Of a DNA stretch of 64,000 nt, positions 9,561 through 18,680 are shown in pieces. A program made the translations under genes and the position numbers. The DNA is from Promicromonospora iranensis. GTDB taxonomy: Bacteria > Actinomycetota > Actinomycetes > Actinomycetales > Cellulomonadaceae. The notes beneath the pieces were generated by a model. The model worked only from the letters and a program-made list of their open reading frames with translations, had not been told where the DNA came from and made no database searches. Each line of letters begins with the position of its first letter. Position 1 is the stretch's first letter. The DNA is taken from NCBI RefSeq assembly GCF_028994775.1, contig NZ_JAJQMN010000010.1, positions 16,327 to 80,326 of the forward strand, read 5' to 3'.

Positions 9561-9590
9561 GTGACGAGTATCCGATGTAACTAGTAGGGT
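9561..9590 (+). promoter_or_regulatory. Candidate promoter for the tandem acyltransferase genes
   Basis: GTGACG (9561-9566), 18-base spacing, TAGGGT (9585-9590). It lies in the 238-base divergent gap between the subtilase and the acyltransferase at 9695 and would give a leader of about 100 bases. Nothing else was recognised in this gap. Confidence 0.45.
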
Positions 9591-9694
9591 ATCTCGCGTC
9601 CGCGCGGAGACCGCGGCCGAACCGGAGCGCCTGCTCCCGAAGTCCCAGCGCCCCCGAGACCACGAAGAGCCCGACACGGAATGACTGCCACAGG

Positions 9695-11803
9695 ATGACG
9701 GCGACGACGACCAGACCGTCCGCACGGCCCGCCTCAGCCGACGTGCTGCCGACGGCTCCGCCACGGAGGTTCCGCCCGGAGGTCCAGGCTCTGCGCGCCC
9801 TCGCGGTGCTGCTCGTCATCGTCTACCACATCGACCCGGCCCTCCTGCCGGGTGGGTACATCGGTGTCGACGTGTTCTTCGTGATCTCGGGCTTCCTGAT
9901 CACCGGCCACCTGTGGCGCGAGGCGTCGTCCACCGGCCGGGTGAGCCTCATGAAGTTCTGGGCGGCGAGGGCCCGGCGCATCCTGCCCGCGTCGCTCGTC
10001 GCGACGGTCGGTACCCTCGCCATCGCGTTCGTGCTCCTCCCGCTCGACCTGCTCGAGCTGTGGTGGCGCCATGCGCTCGCCTCCGTGTTCTACGTCGAGA
10101 ACTGGACGCTCGCGGCCGATGCCGTCGACTACCAGGCCGCGGACAACGAGCCCACGGCGTTCCAGCACTTCTGGTCGCTCGGAGTGGAGGAGCAGTTCTA
10201 TCTCTTCTGGCCCCTGCTCGTGGTGCTCGCCGTCCGGCTCCGGTCACACGGCTCCTGGCGGCGCTCCGCGGAGGCCCGTGACACCGCCGGGCTGCGCGTG
10301 ACGCTCCTGGTGCTCTTCGGCCTCGTCGTCGCCGGCTCCCTCGTCTGGAGCGTCGTCGAGGTCCGAGCGGGAAACCCCGTCGCGTACTACTCGACGCTGA
10401 CGCGGGTGTGGGAGCTCGGCGCCGGCGGGGTGCTGGCGCTGCTGATGCGGGACACCGAACGGTTCGGGTCGGTCCGCAACACCCTCGCGGTGGGCGGTAT
10501 CGCCCTGATCGTGGCCGCTGCCTGCTTCTTCGACGACGCGACGCCGTTCCCCGGGCTCGCGGCGCTGGTCCCGGTCCTCGGCACGTGCGCGGTCATCGCC
10601 GCGGGGCGTACGTCCGGGCCGGGCTCGCTGCGCAGGATCGCCGAGTCGTGGTCGGTGCAGCGGGTCGGTGACGTCTCCTACTCCCTGTACCTGTGGCACT
10701 TCCCGGTGGTCGTCTTCTTCTCCGTCCACGCAGGGCGGACGCCGGAGGGGCCCGACGTGCTGGCGCTGCTCGTGACCTCGTTCACGCTCGCCATCGCCAG
10801 CTATGTGCTCGTCGAGCGCCCGGTGCGGACCCTTGCCTGGTTCCGTCCGGACGGTCGCCTGCTCGTCTCCGCCCTGCTCGCCATGGTGCTCGTCGCCGGG
10901 CTGACGCTCGCCCTCCCGCTGCGCGCCCAGGGGGTGCTGGGGGAGTGGGACCGGCGGGCGGAGTCGGTCGCCGCGGAGGTCGATGCCCGTGTGGCCGAGA
11001 GCATCGCGGACGGGTACGTCCCGTTCGTCGCCGGCGACACGGCGATCACCCCGAACCCGCTGCGCGCCGACGACGACCAGGCGCCCGATGTGGGGCGGTG
11101 CCTGGCCGCGCAGGAGGACGAGACCACCCCGGCCTGCGAGTTCGGCGAGACGGAGGACCCGGTCGCGACGGTGGCCGTGGTCGGCGACTCGCACGCCGAG
11201 ATGTTCACGGAGCCGATCGCCACCGTCGCGGCCGAGCGCGGCTGGCGGGTGGTCTCCTACCTGCACTCGGGGTGCCCGTACAACGCGGAGCGTCGCGACA
11301 GCGAAGGAGACGTCGAGGGATGCCTCGCCGCGAACGAGCGGACGCGGGACGCGCTGGCGGCGCTCCGGCCCGAGCTCGTGGTGACGACGTCGTACGAGAA
11401 CCTCGGCTTCGAGCGCCGGGGCGCGGAGGAGCAGCCCGGGGCAGCCGGCTACGCCGAGGTGTGGAACGAGCTGGTCCGTGCGGGGTCCCAGGTGCTGGTC
11501 ATCCGGGACACGCCGCAGGCCTCCGAGCGGGTGGTCACATGTGTCACCGAGGACTACGGGAGCCCGGAGCGGTGCGCGAAGTCCAGGAGCAGGGCGCTCG
11601 ACGAGCGCGACGTCGTGCCCGCGGCGCTCGAGCAGGCGCCCGGGGTGCGCTCCGTCGAGTTCTGGGACCGGTTCTGCGACGACGACACCTGCCCGGCGGT
11701 CATCGGTAACACTCTCGTGTACCGCGACCTCCACCACGTCTCGCGGACCTACATGCGCACGCTGGTCGACGACCTACGGGAGGCGCTGCCGCACAACCTG
11801 TGA
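9695..11803 (+). CDS. Acyltransferase-3/SGNH protein (subtype B, first tandem copy)
   Basis: 702-residue membrane O-acyltransferase. AT3 landmarks: VQALRALAVLLVIVYHID near the N-terminus, GYIGVDVFFVISGFLITGHL, QHFWSLGVEEQFYLFWP and YSLYLWHFPVVVFF. The SGNH part has GDSHAEMF (Ser about 499) and YRDLHHVSRTY near the C-terminus, so Ser and His/Asp are all present. The short N-tail MTATTTRPSA and long stretches of the AT3 domain are nearly the same as in the next gene, showing a tandem duplication. No Shine-Dalgarno sequence is evident before the ATG. Predicted to acylate an extracellular polysaccharide, teichoic-acid-like polymer or peptidoglycan; substrate cannot be read from sequence. Confidence 0.85.
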   Translation: MTATTTRPSARPASADVLPTAPPRRFRPEVQALRALAVLLVIVYHIDPALLPGGYIGVDVFFVISGFLITGHLWREASSTGRVSLMKFWAARARRILPASLVATVGTLAIAFVLLPLDLLELWWRHALASVFYVENWTLAADAVDYQAADNEPTAFQHFWSLGVEEQFYLFWPLLVVLAVRLRSHGSWRRSAEARDTAGLRVTLLVLFGLVVAGSLVWSVVEVRAGNPVAYYSTLTRVWELGAGGVLALLMRDTERFGSVRNTLAVGGIALIVAAACFFDDATPFPGLAALVPVLGTCAVIAAGRTSGPGSLRRIAESWSVQRVGDVSYSLYLWHFPVVVFFSVHAGRTPEGPDVLALLVTSFTLAIASYVLVERPVRTLAWFRPDGRLLVSALLAMVLVAGLTLALPLRAQGVLGEWDRRAESVAAEVDARVAESIADGYVPFVAGDTAITPNPLRADDDQAPDVGRCLAAQEDETTPACEFGETEDPVATVAVVGDSHAEMFTEPIATVAAERGWRVVSYLHSGCPYNAERRDSEGDVEGCLAANERTRDALAALRPELVVTTSYENLGFERRGAEEQPGAAGYAEVWNELVRAGSQVLVIRDTPQASERVVTCVTEDYGSPERCAKSRSRALDERDVVPAALEQAPGVRSVEFWDRFCDDDTCPAVIGNTLVYRDLHHVSRTYMRTLVDDLREALPHNL

Positions 11804-11878
11804 GAGCCCGCTCGGGGGCAGGGCACGCCGAGACGTCACGTTTCCGTAACGCGCCCGTTCTGTGGCATCGTGAGGCCT

Positions 11879-11894
11879 CGTCTGTCCACAGACG
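11879..11894. repeat. Short inverted repeat between the tandem acyltransferase genes
   Basis: CGTCTGT (11879-11885) and ACAGACG (11888-11894) separated by CC, in the 130-base gap before the second tandem gene. It may be an operator or a chance palindrome; no similar element was noticed upstream of the first copy. Confidence 0.3.
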
Positions 11895-11933
11895 TCCCAT
11901 CTGCCCCCGAGACAGTGAACGGCGCCCATCAGA

Positions 11934-14048
11934 ATGACGGCCACGACGACCGAACCGTCCGCACCGCAGGAATCAGCCCCCGCGAGACCGTCGGCCCGGC
12001 CGCGCAAGTTCCGTCCGGAGGTCCAGGCGCTCCGTGCGCTCGCGGTCCTGCTGGTGCTCGTCTACCACATCGACCCGGACGTGCTGCCCGGTGGCTACAT
12101 CGGTGTCGACGTCTTCTTCGTCATCTCCGGGTTCCTGATCACCGGTCACCTGTGGCGTGAGGCGTCGACCACCGGCGCGGTCAGCCTCAAGAAGTTCTGG
12201 GCGGCCCGCGCCCGGCGGATCCTCCCCGCGTCGCTCGTCACGATCGTCGGCGTGATCGTGCTCGCGCAGATCTTGCTCCCGCCGTCCCTGGTGCAGACGT
12301 GGTGGCGTCAGGCCCTCGCCTCAGTGCTGTACGTCGAGAACTGGGCCCTCGCGGCCGACGCCGTCGACTACCAGGCGGCGTCCAACGCGCCCACGGCATT
12401 CCAGCACTTCTGGTCGCTCGGTGTGGAGGAGCAGTTCTACCTCGTGTGGCCCCTGCTCGTGGTGCTCGCCGTCGCGCTGTGGGGTGGCGCGCGACGCGCG
12501 GCCGCCACCCGCAACCCCGAGGTCCTGCGCGGGCTGCTGCTCGTGATGTTCTCCCTCGTCGGCCTCGCGTCCTTCGCGTGGGGCGTCCAGCAGTCCATGG
12601 CCGGCGACCCGGTGGCCTACTACTCGACGCTCACCAGGGTCTGGGAGCTCGCGGCCGGCGGCATCCTCGCGCTGGTGATCCGGGACACGGAACGGCTGCG
12701 GCCGCTGCGCAACACGCTCGCGGTGTTCGGGGTCACCACCATCGTCGTCGCGGCCTGCGTGCTCGACGACGGAACGCCGTTCCCCGGGTTCGCCGCGCTC
12801 GCGCCGACGCTCGGTGCCTGCGCGTTCATCGCCGCGGGCCGGACGGTGGGCCCCGGCTCGCTCCGGGCGATCACCGACACGTGGGCGGTCCAGCGGGTCG
12901 GCGACATCTCGTACTCGCTGTACCTCTGGCACTTCCCGGTGATCGTCTTCTTCGGCGTCCACACGGGCCGCGACCCGGGCGCGACCGACGTCCTGGCGAT
13001 CCTCGCGACGTCGTTCGCGATGGCCATCGCCAGCTACGCGCTGGTCGAGCAGCCGATCCGCGTCTCGCGCTGGTTCCGGGCCGACGGCCGCATGCTCCTG
13101 ATCTCCCTGGTCGCGATGGCGCTCGTCGTCGGCCTCGCCGCTTCCCTGCCGCTCCGGGTGAGCGGGACCAACGAACAGTGGGACGAGAACGCGTCGACCA
13201 TCTCCGGCGAGGAGAAGGAACGGGTCGAGGAAGGGCTCGAGGAGGGGTTCAGCCCGTTCGTCGGCGGGGACACGGTGATCAAGCCGAACCCGCTCAAGGC
13301 CGGGTACGACAAGAGCTCGACGCTCGGCAGGTGCCTCGGCGCGGCGACCGAGGACCCGGTGCCGCCCTGCGAGTACGGCGAGACGGAGAACCCGACCGCC
13401 ACGGTCGCCGTCGTCGGGGACTCGCACGCTGGGGTCCTGGCGGAACCGCTGCTGACCGTGGCCGAGGAGCGGGGATGGCACGTCGTCACCTACCTGTACG
13501 GCTCCTGCCCGTTCACCGACGGGTACCGGGCCGACGGCGAGGAGGCGCACATCGAGGGCTGCCACACGGCCAACCAGGAGACCCGGGCCGCGCTGCGCGA
13601 GCTCGATCCCGACCTCGTGGTGACGACGTACCTCGAGAGCACCCGCTTCGCCGCGGCGGACGGGGAGAAGGTGCCGGGTGCGAGCGGCCTCGCCGAGGTG
13701 TGGAACGAGCTCACCGCGCGGGGCAGCCGGGTCGTGGTGTTCCGGGACAACCCCGCAGCGCGCAAGGACGTGGTGGAGTGCGTCAGCGACAACTACACGG
13801 CTCCGGAGGAGTGCGCGACGCCGCGTACGGACGCGCTCGCCGGCCGTGACGTCGTGCCGGCCGCGGCGAAGCTCGCCCCGCAGGTCAAGGTCGTCGACCT
13901 GTCCGAGAAGTTCTGCGACGAGGCCACCTGCCCGGCGGTCATCGGCAACATCCTGGTGTACCGGGACGACCATCACGTGACGCGCACCTACATGACCCAG
14001 CTCACGGACGACATCCGCGCGTCCCTGCCGAAGCAGCTCGCGCGCTAG
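11934..14048 (+). CDS. Acyltransferase-3/SGNH protein (subtype B, second tandem copy)
   Basis: 704-residue paralogue of the preceding gene. Same order of motifs: VQALRALAVLLVLVYHID, GYIGVDVFFVISGFLITGHL, QHFWSLGVEEQFYLVWP, YSLYLWHFPVIVFF, then GDSHAGVL (Ser about 497) and YRDDHHVTRTY. The AT3 half is much closer to copy one than the periplasmic SGNH half and the Glu-rich linker, a pattern that fits conserved acyl transport with diverging acceptor specificity (inference). There is no other in-frame start upstream before a stop, so the ATG at 11934 is retained although no ribosome site is visible. Its TAG shares the palindrome CTAG with the stop of the convergent gene, a 4-base overlap. Confidence 0.85.
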   Translation: MTATTTEPSAPQESAPARPSARPRKFRPEVQALRALAVLLVLVYHIDPDVLPGGYIGVDVFFVISGFLITGHLWREASTTGAVSLKKFWAARARRILPASLVTIVGVIVLAQILLPPSLVQTWWRQALASVLYVENWALAADAVDYQAASNAPTAFQHFWSLGVEEQFYLVWPLLVVLAVALWGGARRAAATRNPEVLRGLLLVMFSLVGLASFAWGVQQSMAGDPVAYYSTLTRVWELAAGGILALVIRDTERLRPLRNTLAVFGVTTIVVAACVLDDGTPFPGFAALAPTLGACAFIAAGRTVGPGSLRAITDTWAVQRVGDISYSLYLWHFPVIVFFGVHTGRDPGATDVLAILATSFAMAIASYALVEQPIRVSRWFRADGRMLLISLVAMALVVGLAASLPLRVSGTNEQWDENASTISGEEKERVEEGLEEGFSPFVGGDTVIKPNPLKAGYDKSSTLGRCLGAATEDPVPPCEYGETENPTATVAVVGDSHAGVLAEPLLTVAEERGWHVVTYLYGSCPFTDGYRADGEEAHIEGCHTANQETRAALRELDPDLVVTTYLESTRFAAADGEKVPGASGLAEVWNELTARGSRVVVFRDNPAARKDVVECVSDNYTAPEECATPRTDALAGRDVVPAAAKLAPQVKVVDLSEKFCDEATCPAVIGNILVYRDDHHVTRTYMTQLTDDIRASLPKQLAR

Positions 14049-16240
14049 CCGCCCGCGCCGTCGTCGAACAGCCAGGGCGCGCCGGCCCGCAGCTGCCGGC
14101 CGACGACGGGGGTGAGCGTGCGCACGTACGTGTTCGTCAGGTGGTCGTCGTCCCGGTAGACGAGCACGTTGCCGACCACGGCGTCGCACCGGTCCGGCCC
14201 GCAGATCGAGTCGCTGAGGTCCAGGTGGACGACGTCGGCCGGTACGCGGGGCGCCGTCGTCACGGGTGAGACCTCGGCGAGCTGTTCCGCCCGGGGGCGC
14301 CCGCACGCCTCCGGCGAGACGGCGTCGGCCATGCAGTCCGGCACGAACCACTCGAAGCGGGGGTTGTCCCGGACGGTGATCACGGCGATCCCGGCGTCGT
14401 CCAGGGTGCGCCACGCGTCGACCTGGCCGGGCAGCACCTCCTCCGGCGTGCCGTCCTCGTACGTGCGCGTGCCGACCACGACCACGGCGTCCGGGCGGGC
14501 GGCCAGCAGGGCCGGCAGTGCCTGCTCGTTCCACGTGGCGCACGACGGCGACCGGGTCACGCCGGCCTCGGCCGACGTCTCCAGCCGGCATCCGTGCTTG
14601 AGCATCTCGCGCAGCTCCCAGCCGTGCTCGCGGGCGAGCGCGCTGAACGCCTCCTCGTACTGCTGCTCGTGCGAGGCACCCGCGAGGTAGACGACGGCGG
14701 TCGGCTCCGTCGAGGCCACCACGGTGCACTCCAGCAGCTCGGCCCGGTCGCTGCCCTGGGCGCAGCCCGGGCGGTCCGGGTGGTCGTCGTACGCGACCCA
14801 GGTCGCCGGCCGGAACGGGGCGGCGGGTGGCGCGTCGGCGAGCGGCGCGTCCGGCTCGAGCGCGGCGGCGCCCGGATGGTCCGGGGACGGGGCCCGCAGC
14901 GCGGCGACGTCGTCCTGCACCCGTGCGTCGTGCCCGGCCGCCGCGGCCTGGGTGCCCCCGAGCACCACGACCGCGACGCCGGCCAGCACCGCGAGCGTCC
15001 GCCGGCCCGACGGCGTCGTACCGGCACGCGCGGCGACGTCGCCCGTCAGGTGGGCCGGGCCGGGCACCGAGCTCCCGGCACCTGCCTGCCGCGCGGCGAG
15101 ACGGACGGCGAGGCGATCGGTGACGCGGGCGAGCACCGGCTCGGCCACGTACCGGGTCGTGAGCCACGCGAGGACGGTCGATATCGTGAGGACCCCGGCG
15201 GCGGACACCGGGTTCACGTTCCGGGCGCCGGTCACCAGGAGCCAGAAGACCAGGACCGGCCAGTGCCACAGGTAGAGGGCGTACGAGATCCGCGCGCCGA
15301 AGCGGAGGGGCGTGCTGTCCAGCAGTCGCTCGACCCCCTGCGTGGTCAGGGCGGTGGTCGGGGCGGTCGCGATCAGGATCAGGGCGGCCCCGCCCACGGG
15401 GACGAGGGCCCACGCGCCGGGGAACACACGGGCGCCGTCGACCAGGAAGCCCGACCCGGTGACCAGGGCGAGCCCGAGCCAGCCCAGGGCGTGCCGCGAC
15501 CGGACCCGGACCGTTCGGGGCAGGCCCGACCGCAGGGCCAGGGCGAGCAGCGCGCCCGCGCCGATCTCCCAGAACCGGGTGAACGTGCTGAAGTACGCGA
15601 GGGGCTGGTTCACGGTGACGAGCCACAGGGCGCCGGCGAACGACGCCCCGGTGGCGATGCCCGTGACGGTGGCGAGCAGGGCGGCGGGGGAGACGCGGTG
15701 GTCGCCGATCCGCCGGGCGCAGGCGGCCAGGCCCAGCACCAGCAGCGGCCAGACGGCGAGGAACTGACCCTGCACCGACAGCGACCAGAAGTGTTGCAGC
15801 GGGCTCGCGTCCGGTCCGGCGGCACCGTACGCGAGCGAGGCGTGCACCAGCTCCCAGTTCTCCCAGAAGGTCGCCGACGCCCCGACCTCGCGCAGCCCCG
15901 CGGACCATCGCAGACGGGGTGCGAGCGTGAGCAGGGCGACCGTGACGACGGCCAGGACCACCAGGGCCGCGGGCAGCAGGCGGGCCAGCGTGCGCGCGTA
16001 GTGCGCCGCCAGCCGTAGCGTGCCGGCCTCGGCGCGGCGCAGTACGGTGCCCGTCGTGAAGTACCCGGTCAGCAGGAGGAACACGTCGACACCACCGGAG
16101 ACCCGGCCATGGCCGAACAGGTGGAACGCGACGACGAGGATCAGGGCGAGGCCGCGCAGACCGTCGACGGCGCCGATCCGCCGCGGCGGGTGGACGGCGG
16201 CGGGTGCGGGCGGCGTCGGCGCACCGATGACGACTGGCAC
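14045..16240 (-). CDS. Acyltransferase-3/SGNH-like protein with variant GASH motif (subtype A)
   Basis: 731-residue protein close in layout to the acyltransferase at 5733: VDGLRGLALILVVAFHLFG, SPLQHFWSLSVQGQFL, YALYLWHWPVLVFW. In the C-terminal SGNH region the first block reads LAGASHEQQY (Ser about 523): the usual GDSH Asp is Ala, while the nucleophile Ser and the late YRDDDHLTNTY block remain. Activity may therefore be retained or altered. It starts with GTG; there is no ribosome site, but a TACGTT box ends 7 bases upstream, which fits a leaderless message. It is convergent with and overlaps the tandem copy by 4 bases, and divergent from the PaiB-like gene. Confidence 0.83.
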   Translation of the reverse strand: MPVVIGAPTPPAPAAVHPPRRIGAVDGLRGLALILVVAFHLFGHGRVSGGVDVFLLLTGYFTTGTVLRRAEAGTLRLAAHYARTLARLLPAALVVLAVVTVALLTLAPRLRWSAGLREVGASATFWENWELVHASLAYGAAGPDASPLQHFWSLSVQGQFLAVWPLLVLGLAACARRIGDHRVSPAALLATVTGIATGASFAGALWLVTVNQPLAYFSTFTRFWEIGAGALLALALRSGLPRTVRVRSRHALGWLGLALVTGSGFLVDGARVFPGAWALVPVGGAALILIATAPTTALTTQGVERLLDSTPLRFGARISYALYLWHWPVLVFWLLVTGARNVNPVSAAGVLTISTVLAWLTTRYVAEPVLARVTDRLAVRLAARQAGAGSSVPGPAHLTGDVAARAGTTPSGRRTLAVLAGVAVVVLGGTQAAAAGHDARVQDDVAALRAPSPDHPGAAALEPDAPLADAPPAAPFRPATWVAYDDHPDRPGCAQGSDRAELLECTVVASTEPTAVVYLAGASHEQQYEEAFSALAREHGWELREMLKHGCRLETSAEAGVTRSPSCATWNEQALPALLAARPDAVVVVGTRTYEDGTPEEVLPGQVDAWRTLDDAGIAVITVRDNPRFEWFVPDCMADAVSPEACGRPRAEQLAEVSPVTTAPRVPADVVHLDLSDSICGPDRCDAVVGNVLVYRDDDHLTNTYVRTLTPVVGRQLRAGAPWLFDDGAGG

Positions 16241-16342
16241 GTCGCCGAACGTAGGCGGGGCGTCTTACGCCGAGGTGGAGTGCGGGTGACGTCCAGGTCT
16301 CGACTGCGTCGCGAAGCCCGTCGGCGGTGGTTCGATGAGCCT

Positions 16343-17071
16343 GTGATCCACACGAGCGACTACGAGATCGAGGACGAGGCCCGCGTGCGCGACCTGGTCC
16401 GCAACCACGGCTGGGCCACCCTCGTCTCGGTGGCCGACGACGGTGCGCCCGTCGCCTCCCACCTGCCGGTCCTCCTGGAGGAGACGCTGCCGGGGGAGCC
16501 GATGAGCCTGCTCACCCACGTCGGCCGGCCCGACGAGGTGCTGCACCGGCTCGACAGCGGCCGTGAGTCGCTGCTGATCGTCCAGGGACCGCACGGCTAC
16601 GTGTCGCCCGGCTGGTACGACATGACCCCCGCCGTGCCGACGTGGAACTACGTGGCGGTCCACCTGCACTGCGCGGTCGAGCTGCTCGGACCCGAGGAGA
16701 CGTACGCGATCCTCTCCGACACCGTCGACCGCTACGAGTCGGTCATGCCCGACCCGGTGCGCCTGCCTCGTGTGGAGGAGTACGCCCGGCGCATCGCCCA
16801 GGGCGCCGCGGGGTTCCGTCTGCGTGTCACGCGGTGGCAGGGCAAGGCCAAGCTGAGCCAGGACAAGCCGCGGGCCGTGGCGGAGCGCGTGGTGACGGCG
16901 CTGGAGTCGGACCCGCACTACGCGCAGCCCGCGCTCGCGGCCGAGATGCGGGCCGAGCTCGGCCGGCGTCCCGGTGGCTCGGCGGGCAGTACGGCCGGTA
17001 GCGCGGTGGACGACACGCTCGGCGACCTGCCTGGCGGCGCTGCCGGCGGCCTGCCTGGCGGCGCTGCGTGA
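16343..17071 (+). CDS. PaiB-like FMN-binding (split-barrel) protein
   Basis: 242-residue member of the PaiB/FMN-binding negative transcriptional regulator family, a flavin-reductase-like split barrel. Visible hallmarks: WATLVSVADDGAPVASHLP near residues 24-42, LLTHVGRPDEV, QGPHGYVSPGWY and VPTWNYVAVHLHC. The molecular role of the family is poorly settled (regulator or flavin/heme-associated enzyme). The GTG at 16343 is used because it gives the usual MI-HTSDYEI type of N-terminus; the ribosome site is weak. The C-terminal 30 residues are a low-complexity Gly/Ala/Leu/Pro tail encoded by a duplicated 17-base segment (17027-17043 and 17051-17067). Its stop overlaps the start of the amidohydrolase gene (GTGA), so the two are co-translated. 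Confidence 0.85.
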   Translation: MIHTSDYEIEDEARVRDLVRNHGWATLVSVADDGAPVASHLPVLLEETLPGEPMSLLTHVGRPDEVLHRLDSGRESLLIVQGPHGYVSPGWYDMTPAVPTWNYVAVHLHCAVELLGPEETYAILSDTVDRYESVMPDPVRLPRVEEYARRIAQGAAGFRLRVTRWQGKAKLSQDKPRAVAERVVTALESDPHYAQPALAAEMRAELGRRPGGSAGSTAGSAVDDTLGDLPGGAAGGLPGGAA

Positions 17072-18651
17072 GCGCCGGGGACGGCGTCGGCGAGCCGCTG
17101 CTGCTGACCGGTGCCCGCCTCGCCGGGCACGGCAAGCCGGTCGACCTGCTGCTGCGGGGCGGCAGGGTGCGCGCGGTCGCGCCGTCGGGCACGCTGGCGG
17201 GTGGCGACCTGGGCGACGGCGGCCGGGCCGGCGTCGCGGGTACCGGTCTCGGTGCCGGGCCGGTGGAACGCGTCGACCTCGCGGGGCGCACGGTCCTGCC
17301 CGGCCTGTGGGACAAGCACGTCCACCTCACGCAGTGGGCGCTGGTGCGGCGCCGGCTCGACCTGTCGGGCGCCGGCTCGGCGGCCGAGGCGGCGGCGCTC
17401 GTCCGCGACCGCCTCGCCGACGGACCGCCCGAGCCAGGAGCCGCGCTGGTCGGGTTCGGCTTCCGGGACGGTCTGTGGCCGGACGTCCCCACGGCGGCCC
17501 TGCTCGACGCCGTGGCGGGCGACGTACCGGTGGTCCTCGTGTCCGGCGACCTGCACTGTGCCTGGCTCAGCACCACCGGCCTCCGGTACGTCGGCGTCGA
17601 CCAGCACCCCACCGGGGTGCTGCGGGAGAGCGAGTGGCTGCCGCTGGCCGCCGTCGTCGACCGGGTGGCCGACGACCTCGCCGACGCCTGGGTGACCGAC
17701 GCCGCCGCGGCAGCCGCGGCCCGGGGCGTGGTCGGTGTCGTGGACCTGGAGATCACCGACAACCTCACGGCCTGGCGCCGCCGGTTCGCCGGAGGATTCG
17801 ACGCGCTGCGCGTCCGGGCCGGCGTCTGGACGTCCTGGCTGGACGACGTCCTCGCCGAGGGCCTGCGCACCGGCGACGTGCTGCCGGGCACGGGCGGCCT
17901 GCTGCAACAGGGCCCGTACAAGGTGGTCACGGACGGCTCGCTCAACACCCGCACCGCCTACTGCCACGACGCGTACCGCGGCCTGACCGGGCCGGAGGCG
18001 CACGGGATCCTGTCCGTGCCGCCGGACGAGCTGGTCCCGCTCATGAAACGTGCCCACGGCGGCGGGCTGGAGTGCGCGATCCACGCGATCGGCGACCACG
18101 CCAACGCGCTCGCGCTCGACGCCTTCGCGGCGACCGGCGCTCGCGGCTCGGTCGAGCACGCCCAGCTCCTCGACGTCGCCGACCTCGCCCGGTTCGCCGA
18201 GCTCGGGGTGGTCGCGTCCGTCCAGCCGGAGCACGCCATGGACGACCGCGATGTCGCCGACCGGTACTGGACCGGGCGCACCGCCCGGGCCTACCCGTAC
18301 GGCTCCCTGGACGGCGCCGGGGCCGTGCTCGCCCTGGGCTCCGACGCACCGGTCGCCGCCCTCGACCCGTGGGACGCGATCGCGTCGGCCGTCAGCCGGG
18401 CCCGGGACGGGCGCGCTCCGTGGCACCCGGAGCAGCGCATCGGGCTGCGGACGGCGCTGGCGGCATCGACGGACGGGCGCGGGCTGTACCCGATGGCGGG
18501 CGGCCCGGCGGACCTCGTGGTGCTGGACGCGGACCCGCTGAGGGACGGCGTCGGGGCCGACGCCGGGGACGGCGGTGCCGCGGACGCCCTGCGCCGGCTG
18601 CCCGTGGCGGGCACCCTGCTGGCGGGCCGATGGACCCACCGGTCGTTCTGA
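17068..18651 (+). CDS. Amidohydrolase family protein (YtcJ-like, metal-dependent)
   Basis: 527-residue amidohydrolase-3 type TIM-barrel hydrolase. Metal-site signatures are present in order: KHVHLTQW (HxH), IHAIGDHANALAL, SVEHAQLLD, and ALGSDAPVAALDPW with the conserved Asp. Such enzymes hydrolyse amide, imide or formamide bonds; the substrate is not predictable. It begins with GTG within the stop of the PaiB-like gene and ends before a long hairpin facing the DUF202 pair. The coupling with a flavin-binding protein is notable but I know of no established partnership. Confidence 0.85.
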   Translation: MSAGDGVGEPLLLTGARLAGHGKPVDLLLRGGRVRAVAPSGTLAGGDLGDGGRAGVAGTGLGAGPVERVDLAGRTVLPGLWDKHVHLTQWALVRRRLDLSGAGSAAEAAALVRDRLADGPPEPGAALVGFGFRDGLWPDVPTAALLDAVAGDVPVVLVSGDLHCAWLSTTGLRYVGVDQHPTGVLRESEWLPLAAVVDRVADDLADAWVTDAAAAAAARGVVGVVDLEITDNLTAWRRRFAGGFDALRVRAGVWTSWLDDVLAEGLRTGDVLPGTGGLLQQGPYKVVTDGSLNTRTAYCHDAYRGLTGPEAHGILSVPPDELVPLMKRAHGGGLECAIHAIGDHANALALDAFAATGARGSVEHAQLLDVADLARFAELGVVASVQPEHAMDDRDVADRYWTGRTARAYPYGSLDGAGAVLALGSDAPVAALDPWDAIASAVSRARDGRAPWHPEQRIGLRTALAASTDGRGLYPMAGGPADLVVLDADPLRDGVGADAGDGGAADALRRLPVAGTLLAGRWTHRSF

Positions 18652-18680
18652 GTCCCGGCCCGTGGGTTCCTGACCATCCA

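Noticed and set aside
12321-15908. A 1195-codon open frame on the minus strand
   Set aside because: It overlaps two well-supported acyltransferase genes in other frames. The translation is Arg/Pro/Gly-rich with no domain and reflects GC bias at codon position 3.
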